DNA from: a virus
Strand: one strand, 5' to 3'
IMG/VR virus record: IMGVR_UViG_3300038786_000507
Location: 1 to 20,893 of that record
DNA length: 20,893 bases
The notes beneath the pieces were generated by a model. That model had not been told where the DNA came from. It did not search any database and saw only the letters and a program-made list of their open reading frames with translations. This document shows positions 15,917-20,893 of this stretch, piece by piece (the stretch's first letter is position 1; every line of letters starts with the position of its first letter). A program made the translations under genes and the position numbers.

Positions 15917-18900
15917 TTATTTGCCTACCAATTCAGATTGCGCTAATTGTGTTATTATTTTTACATCACTAGATGTCGTTACTGCCATAAATATTTCATT
16001 CAATGAACATGATATACTTAACAAATTCGTAAATGTATTTGTTGCATATTTTGGTGTAATAATTACACTTGAAATATAATCGCCTAATTCTTTATGTAAG
16101 TATGCTGCCAACTCTGAGAAATAGAATGTTGCTCCAAAGTCCCAGTTGTTGATTGCAAAATACTCATTTACTTTAGTAGATACTACTGTCTTAATTTCGC
16201 TATCTGTGTATCCAGTTCCTAGTTTTTTAATGACTTTAAATATTGCTTGATTCTCATTACTAGCATGTGAACCAAAAAGATACTTAAACTGCACTGGGAT
16301 ATAAGCAATGTGGTCTGCAATGGCACCCTTCGGCTCAATACTACTCATTATCTTTGCTAATTCAAAATTATTAGGAGCAACTGGCGAAGTAGTCAAAAAG
16401 TCGTCTGCTACCCATTCATCTACCTTCCTAACATAATCTGAACTTAATACGTACATATCGACAATATTACTAGTGCTAGGATCTATTCGCTTGTTTATAT
16501 CAGCATAATGGTCCCATCTGAAACTAGTAAATTCGTCTTTAACAAATGTTATACCTTCAACTACTCGGTATTGTATGCTGTTGTAGTTGATCTGAATTAG
16601 AGCAGGAGTAACAGTAGTTTGATCTACGTGTCCCGTTAGCACACTCCATCCACCCGCTTCGCGAATATACCAAGTAGTATCAGTTGTATTATAGTATATA
16701 GTGACAGTAGAAGGCACTCTAGTTGGTCCACTGGCAGCGACCACAGTTTTTGATGCTCTTTCATATTTTATGTTATTGTCTGTATATTGTTCCATTACTA
16801 CCGTTTCGTCAGTTGTAATATCGAGCATAGCAAACGGGTTATCGTTAGTATCTGAAGTTAACAGTTTAACCTTTGTACTATCTTTGTAACCAGCAGATGT
16901 CAAGTAGTCATCATACACATACGATGATGTTCCCGCATATGTCGTGGTTGTTGCGTTTGTTCCTACCGAAAGTCCAAATGATGCAGAAACTCTCACTGAG
17001 AAATCTGCGATAGTAGTTATGTCTGTGTCCACTCCGATAATTACATCAACTAGTTCTCCAAGTGTTATCGCATATGTCCAAAAAATAATCTTGTAGTTTG
17101 TACCAGATGTATTAGTAACTGTTATATGGTCGTTACTGAGTATCGTACCAGTGCTATCTCGCAGTAACACATTACTTGTAGTAAGTGCAGTTGCACTTGA
17201 TACTGTGAATTCTCCGTAAGCATATTGTTTGAAATAGAGGTCTGCGTCTAAATTGTTATAAAGAGCGGAGGCTGCGGTTGACATTGTAAATGTATATTCG
17301 TCTGGTGCAGTAGAGTATACTGTAGTGAAATCTGTGGTTGTCGTTGCATCTGATACATCACTCCACTTAAAGTTATTACTCGAGGCGGCAGCATTAAAAT
17401 AAGACAACGATTTTTTGCCCTTGAATCCTAAAGTATCCAGTTCATTAGATGTTTGTGTTGAATGCGAATTATTGGAATCACCAACATTACCAGTGTATCC
17501 TTCTAAGAATCCAACGGCGTCAAGTGATGTGAAAACATCACTTGATGCTATTGTAGTAATATCTGTTCCGCCGGATATAGGATCAGGAGTTGTTGAGTAA
17601 TTTGCTAAATCACTCACTGCTATTGAAAGTTTATATTCATTAGTATCGGCTGGAACAGTAGTATACTCGTCAGTGTACCCTATAATTTTCCATGTGTCCG
17701 ATATTGGATATGTAATCTGACTTGCTCTATTGAGTTCATATTCTATTCCTGATGGCGATACAAGATGATGAGTGTATACTACACTAGATATTCCCGCAGT
17801 CTCGAAATCATTATCTTCTACAAAATCGTAAGTTGTTGGTGCGCCACTATATTTAAATATAGCATCAAATGTTGCGCCTGTTCCACCATCAGTTACTACT
17901 GTGCTGGATGCTATAGGAACTTGTCCCACTGTAACTTTCTTACCAGTGTCTTCCGTGGCTGTTCCAATAGTTCCCGGAGATTCTTTTAAGTAATTAATAA
18001 ATATCGCATCTCGTTTAGATAAATTTGTTTCGTTATCGATTACATCGGTAGTGTTACCGTAGAAAAATTTAACTTCATCTCTACTTTCGAATGCAACTTT
18101 TTTGCCTGTAAATTGGGCAGTATATTGTGATTCATTATCTCTGATGCCAGAATTATAATTAAATACGACATGAACTTCTGATGGAACTGAAGCTGGTATC
18201 GTTACCGGATGTAGTTTCCATTCTAGTTCAGTTGGCTTACTCACTGACACAACCGCATATTTTAACGTAAACGTTTGTTCTGCATTACTATCAACTGAGG
18301 TTTTAATGTTAGCGATTTCGGTAGCAGTGAACTTAGTTCTGAATCCTCTTACTACTGATACTAATCTGCCTACTTCTGGAATAAACTTACTTAATGTAAG
18401 AGTATCATCTGCGTTTGCAGGAGATGTTGATGTTTCTACTTTTTTGACTACAGCCCAAATAGTTTTTCCTGATGCTGTTAATAGTAACTCAATCCAGTCT
18501 CCAACAAAAACACCACTTGTCGGAGCAGATGTTGTTTTAATTTTCATTCCATCTGCTACATCAACAGCATATGTCGATGTTTGTGTTATTTTAACTTGTC
18601 CATTATCTTTGTTGCCATGTAGAAATTTATTTAAAAGACTTGGATGCTTCAACGCACTTGCTAACTCATTTCGTATAAAGTTGTCGCTGTTTCCTTGGAG
18701 TTTATTATAACTCAATGGAATAGACACTACTTCATCTTCAACAAATAGACTTCCGTCAGAACCAGTTACACTCAAATTTGAGTGATGTCCCAACACATCG
18801 TCCATTTCATAAAAACGTGAGTTACCAGCAAATGATGTGTTTACTGATTTTAATTTAGTGATTACATTGTTTCCCAACGATAGCGGATATACATTGTAAT

Positions 18901-20209
18901 CTTGTGCGTTAACCATTCTATCTTGTGAATAATAACTTCTGGGAGCAATTCTTCGTACACTAGTATATGTTTCGCCAGAGAAGTTTTCACCAAAGTCGAT
19001 CGTACTTGTCATTGTTACAGTAAGTCTATACGTTTTAGTATCAGTTCCAACATATGGAATTGTTATAACTTTGTTAATGATATCATTAGAGTTTACAGAA
19101 AAATTATCATTATCAACTGTTCGATACCACACTCGGTAGTTACCATATGCCGCATTGCCAAAAAGTCCATCCGGATAATGTAGTTCAACCGCATTGTCGT
19201 CCATCGAATTTATACTTACTATATCTCCTGAACCAGTTCGCAAACTATTGTAGATGGCTGTTTCTCTAGTGTCATTGTCTATAGAAGTGACACTTGATAC
19301 ATAAGATCTTGTTGAATCTATTTTTTGAACCCATACATCTGAATTCGATATATTAGATTCATTTATTGTCTCTATTCTATTTGATATTTTGTTATTGTAG
19401 ATGAAGTCTTGATAATTTGTTGAACCTGCGGCTGCGTAAACAAAGAATCCAGTCCTGTCACTAGCAGATCCCAAGTTATCATTTCTATTAACAATCGTAA
19501 AGTTGTTGTTTTGATTTGGTTCGGCTTCTTTAATCTTTGTGTTTTTTGTATCTAGTATAACTCTTACTGCTTCAAAGTCTCTACTCTTGCCCTTGATATT
19601 AGCAGAGAATGGATAGTTTACACTTTTTGTGGTTGTGTCTTCGTTTATTTCATACAAAGAATGCTCCACGTCCGATATAGTCAACGTAGATGATGGATTC
19701 TGAATCTTTGTTGTACCTGTAAAAGAAGAATTTAAGATACTAATAAAGTTCTCGTACCAATCGATGTCATTGCTATCATTCCAGTTGATAACTTTGCCTG
19801 CCAAAGAAATGCCTTCATTATCAAGAACGCCCTCGTCAGTTGTTACACTAGAAATCTTCATGAAGCCTTTTGCGTTTATTGGTCTAGTCTTATTGTAACC
19901 TAACGTCTTTGCCATTTGTAGAATACTTGCTCTACGTTCAGCAGTGTCCATAAAGTTCTCACGAGTATTCATGTCCAATCTGAATGCTAAACTGTGTCCC
20001 ATATAAGCAACTAAATCTAAAATTGCGATGAATTCTGAACTCGCAACAAAATCATTAAATTTATTAGGATAAGTCTGAACTGTATATGCTAACAGGGCTT
20101 CTCTAATTGTATCAAAGTCATATGCTTTAAGACTGATATTGGTAAAAGCAGTGTATACTGCTGTCCAACTCTCACTTGCAAATAAATTGTCTGTACGTTC
20201 TTGGCTCAT
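15917..20209 (-). CDS. gp6: Baseplate wedge protein gp6-like, enlarged (1430 aa)
   Basis: gp6 is the wedge subunit whose dimers form the continuous ring of the T4 baseplate. The N-terminal part fits gp6 of T4-like phages: FDTIREALLAYTVQTYPNKF, a FIAILDLVAYMGHSLAFRLD helix and RENFMDTAERRASIL within the first 95 residues; PDGLFGNAAYGNYRVWYR; then RSYYSQDRMVNAQDYNVYPL (422-441). The C-terminal module from about residue 1277 (NFELAKIMSSIEPKG, FKYLFG, INNWDFGATFYFSELAAYLH) also fits. T4 gp6 is 660 aa, so roughly 700 extra residues lie between these conserved parts and are rich in Ser, Thr, Asp and beta segments. The gene starts one base after the gp25 stop (TAA-T-ATG) with GAGAG upstream. No frameshift is seen. 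Identity is firm; the function of the insert is unknown. Confidence 0.88.
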   Translation of the reverse strand: MSQERTDNLFASESWTAVYTAFTNISLKAYDFDTIREALLAYTVQTYPNKFNDFVASSEFIAILDLVAYMGHSLAFRLDMNTRENFMDTAERRASILQMAKTLGYNKTRPINAKGFMKISSVTTDEGVLDNEGISLAGKVINWNDSNDIDWYENFISILNSSFTGTTKIQNPSSTLTISDVEHSLYEINEDTTTKSVNYPFSANIKGKSRDFEAVRVILDTKNTKIKEAEPNQNNNFTIVNRNDNLGSASDRTGFFVYAAAGSTNYQDFIYNNKISNRIETINESNISNSDVWVQKIDSTRSYVSSVTSIDNDTRETAIYNSLRTGSGDIVSINSMDDNAVELHYPDGLFGNAAYGNYRVWYRTVDNDNFSVNSNDIINKVITIPYVGTDTKTYRLTVTMTSTIDFGENFSGETYTSVRRIAPRSYYSQDRMVNAQDYNVYPLSLGNNVITKLKSVNTSFAGNSRFYEMDDVLGHHSNLSVTGSDGSLFVEDEVVSIPLSYNKLQGNSDNFIRNELASALKHPSLLNKFLHGNKDNGQVKITQTSTYAVDVADGMKIKTTSAPTSGVFVGDWIELLLTASGKTIWAVVKKVETSTSPANADDTLTLSKFIPEVGRLVSVVRGFRTKFTATEIANIKTSVDSNAEQTFTLKYAVVSVSKPTELEWKLHPVTIPASVPSEVHVVFNYNSGIRDNESQYTAQFTGKKVAFESRDEVKFFYGNTTDVIDNETNLSKRDAIFINYLKESPGTIGTATEDTGKKVTVGQVPIASSTVVTDGGTGATFDAIFKYSGAPTTYDFVEDNDFETAGISSVVYTHHLVSPSGIEYELNRASQITYPISDTWKIIGYTDEYTTVPADTNEYKLSIAVSDLANYSTTPDPISGGTDITTIASSDVFTSLDAVGFLEGYTGNVGDSNNSHSTQTSNELDTLGFKGKKSLSYFNAAASSNNFKWSDVSDATTTTDFTTVYSTAPDEYTFTMSTAASALYNNLDADLYFKQYAYGEFTVSSATALTTSNVLLRDSTGTILSNDHITVTNTSGTNYKIIFWTYAITLGELVDVIIGVDTDITTIADFSVRVSASFGLSVGTNATTTTYAGTSSYVYDDYLTSAGYKDSTKVKLLTSDTNDNPFAMLDITTDETVVMEQYTDNNIKYERASKTVVAASGPTRVPSTVTIYYNTTDTTWYIREAGGWSVLTGHVDQTTVTPALIQINYNSIQYRVVEGITFVKDEFTSFRWDHYADINKRIDPSTSNIVDMYVLSSDYVRKVDEWVADDFLTTSPVAPNNFELAKIMSSIEPKGAIADHIAYIPVQFKYLFGSHASNENQAIFKVIKKLGTGYTDSEIKTVVSTKVNEYFAINNWDFGATFYFSELAAYLHKELGDYISSVIITPKYATNTFTNLLSISCSLNEIFMAVTTSSDVKIITQLAQSELVGK

Positions 20210-20210
20210 A

Positions 20211-20567
20211 TTATTCTCTCTCTAAATCTATACTTAATTCTACTGGCTCGTTTGATGGTAGAATTTCAAGGCGCACGGCGGCGCTGATAGTGTGGTCGGA
20301 ATCTGTAACGTCAATACTTAGGAAGTTACATCTCGGATCATCTTTTATAATTTCTGTCAAATCTTCTTCAATCAACTCGATTGTTTCAGATGTCAATGGT
20401 TCAAACAACATTTCATGGATGATAGATCCGTAATTAGGCAGCATCACGCGTTCGCCTTTACGAGTCATGATGTTATTCATGAGGTCTTCAATAATCAAAT
20501 CTTTGTCAGTCAACTCATGGTTGATTGCTTTTTTATTTTTGGTACTAAAACCAGCGAATAATGGCAT
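20211..20567 (-). CDS. gp25: Baseplate wedge subunit gp25 (118 aa)
   Basis: Member of the GPW/gp25 family, a small wedge protein found in contractile tails, type VI secretion (TssE) and related machines, where it joins the wedge core and the first sheath ring. Seen: MPLFAGFSTKNKKA N-terminus; DLIIEDLMNNIMTRKGERVM leading into LPNYGSIIHEMLFEPL, the family's G.R....P.YGS....LFEP core (about residues 38-58); then an acidic helix (ELIEEDLTEIIKDDPRC) and paired C-terminal strands. The length is close to T4 gp25 (132 aa). It is the first gene of the minus-strand baseplate operon and is followed after one base by gp6, as in T4 where 25 and 6 are adjacent. A weak GAGA ribosome site precedes the ATG, with a late-type promoter element about 34 nt upstream. 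Confidence 0.92.
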   Translation of the reverse strand: MPLFAGFSTKNKKAINHELTDKDLIIEDLMNNIMTRKGERVMLPNYGSIIHEMLFEPLTSETIELIEEDLTEIIKDDPRCNFLSIDVTDSDHTISAAVRLEILPSNEPVELSIDLERE

Positions 20568-20598
20568 AATGTTCTTTTCTCTAATGTTATTTACTAAA

Positions 20599-20608
20599 TG
20601 TATTTATC
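20599..20608 (-). promoter_or_regulatory. T4-late-type promoter element upstream of gp25
   Basis: On the minus strand this reads GATAAATACA, with ATAAATA at 20607-20601 matching the T4 late -10 consensus at seven of eight positions. It shares the ATAAATACA core with the element at 7126-7134. It lies 34 nt before the gp25 ATG in a true intergenic region, a suitable place to drive the gp25-gp6-giant protein operon late in infection. Activity is inferred. Confidence 0.55.
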
Positions 20609-20610
20609 AC

Positions 20611-20640
20611 TGTATAAACTTCGCAGTTTTTGATTGACAA
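20611..20640 (-). promoter_or_regulatory. Possible sigma70-type promoter toward gp25
   Basis: On the minus strand TTGTCA (20640-20635) and TATACA (20616-20611) are 18 bp apart. The -35 match is five of six and the -10 match four of six, so this is weaker than the clpP promoter. Its -35 occupies the same bases as the clpP -35 on the other strand. The late-type element follows 3-4 bp downstream of the -10. Confidence 0.3.
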
Positions 20641-20662
20641 ATAGACTCAATCGTGTTATCAT
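20634..20662 (+). promoter_or_regulatory. Sigma70-type promoter for clpP
   Basis: TTGACA (20634-20639, perfect -35) and TATCAT (20657-20662, five of six) are 17 bp apart on the plus strand, about 42 nt before the clpP ATG. This is the strongest host-type promoter in the window by sequence and would allow host RNA polymerase to transcribe clpP without late phage factors. Activity is inferred. Confidence 0.65.
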
Positions 20663-20666
20663 GGTA

Positions 20667-20674
20667 TATAAATA
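20667..20674 (+). promoter_or_regulatory. Perfect T4-late promoter element for clpP
   Basis: TATAAATA on the plus strand is an exact match to the T4 late -10 consensus. It sits 4 bp downstream of the sigma70-type -10 and 30 nt before the clpP ATG. The gene may therefore be transcribed from overlapping early-type and late-type promoters. Confidence 0.6.
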
Positions 20675-20704
20675 ACACTATAATCACAACAAGGATAGCA
20701 ATTT

Positions 20705-20893
20705 ATGCCAACTTTAGTACCAATGGTCGTTGACCAGTCAGCAAACGGCGAACGCAGTTACGATATTTTCTCTCGTTTACTGAAAGAACGAGTAATATTC
20801 CTAACAAGCGAAGTCAATGACTATCAAGCCGATTTGATTTGTGCCCAATTATTATTCTTGGAAGCAGAAAACCCAGATAAAGATATTCATTTC
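20705..20893 (+). CDS. clpP: ClpP-type ATP-dependent protease subunit (5' part, cut by window edge)
   Basis: 63 codons from ATG to the right edge, all open. The product opens with [20 protein letters not shown], then [20 protein letters not shown] and [17 protein letters not shown]. This is the bacterial ClpP N-terminal region almost position for position (LVPMV.EQ..GERS.DI.SRLLKER.IFL and [13 protein letters not shown]), including the axial-loop and ClpX/A-docking area. Only MPT precedes LVPMV, so the propeptide of E. coli ClpP is missing and the product starts near the mature end. The catalytic Ser, His and Asp lie beyond the edge, so activity cannot be judged. AAGGA is 9 nt upstream of the ATG. 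It is transcribed away from all other genes. It resembles host housekeeping ClpP more than the ClpP-fold capsid maturation proteases of other phages. Confidence 0.93.
   Translation, partial: MPTLVPMVVDQSANGERSYDIFSRLLKERVIFLTSEVNDYQADLICAQLLFLEAENPDKDIHF

Noticed and set aside
17847-17862. Perfect 16-bp palindrome CTATATTTAAATATAG
   Set aside because: It lies inside the gp6 coding sequence, consists almost only of A and T in an AT-rich genome, and has no neighbouring operator-like or promoter feature.
18306-18710. Plus-strand open frame of 134 codons opposite gp6
   Set aside because: It lies entirely inside the well-supported gp6 gene, has no convincing start signal, and no recognisable family; taken as a shadow frame.
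20679-20684. TATAAT upstream of clpP, considered as a second -10
   Set aside because: No acceptable -35 lies 16-18 bp upstream (the bases there read about TTATCA), and the transcript leader would be very short.
1-20893. Possibility that this is a prophage with clpP as flanking bacterial DNA
   Set aside because: The gene set is of the lytic T4 type, no integrase, att site or bacterial flank is visible, and clpP carries a perfect T4-late promoter element beside its start. The cut at the right edge means it cannot be fully excluded.

Overview
The window is a stretch of a lytic, T4-like myovirus genome (contractile tail). It is AT-rich and very tightly packed, and its sequence style is that of marine T4-like phages. 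Three things point there: a gp25/gp6 baseplate-wedge gene pair, followed by a giant virion protein and small FGNGG-type and GYGQ-type tail structural proteins; phage-type glycosyltransferases and a twitch-type radical SAM protein of the sort seen in T4-like phages of marine bacteria; and T4-late-type promoter elements (ATAAATA) in the real intergenic gaps. The host cannot be read directly. The clpP fragment is proteobacterial in style (LVPMV...GERS.DI.SRLLKER), which hints at a proteobacterial rather than a cyanobacterial host or donor.

Layout. Eleven genes are on the minus strand and one, clpP, is on the plus strand. Read in the direction of minus-strand transcription (right to left): a 137-nt divergent control region (20568-20704) separates clpP (plus, cut by the window edge) from the baseplate operon gp25 (118 aa), gp6-like (1430 aa, about twice T4 gp6) and a 2917-aa giant structural protein in the gene 7 position. 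After a 79-nt gap with two tandem late-type promoter elements comes a tail/appendage cassette: a 218-aa structural protein and two paralogous GYGQ/GGEIR proteins of 303 and 322 aa. Immediately after the last of these, a sigma70-type promoter (TTGACT-17-TATTAT) starts a separate operon: a 131-aa protein, two paralogous GT-A-type glycosyltransferase-like proteins (291 and 284 aa), a 190-aa protein of unknown function, a 327-aa DGD-type glycosyltransferase-like protein, and a radical SAM protein that runs off the left edge. Most of these genes overlap or abut by 1-8 nt.

Working together: gp25 and gp6 build the baseplate wedge. The giant protein, which carries an array of flagellar-hook-IN-like repeats, probably extends the wedge or periphery. 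The 218/303/322-aa proteins are probable decorations or fibre parts. The left operon looks like an enzymatic modification cassette (sugar transfer plus radical chemistry) with its own host-type promoter; its substrate is unknown. There is no gene-free stretch longer than 137 nt, and I saw no tRNA, CRISPR array, insertion sequence or attachment site.
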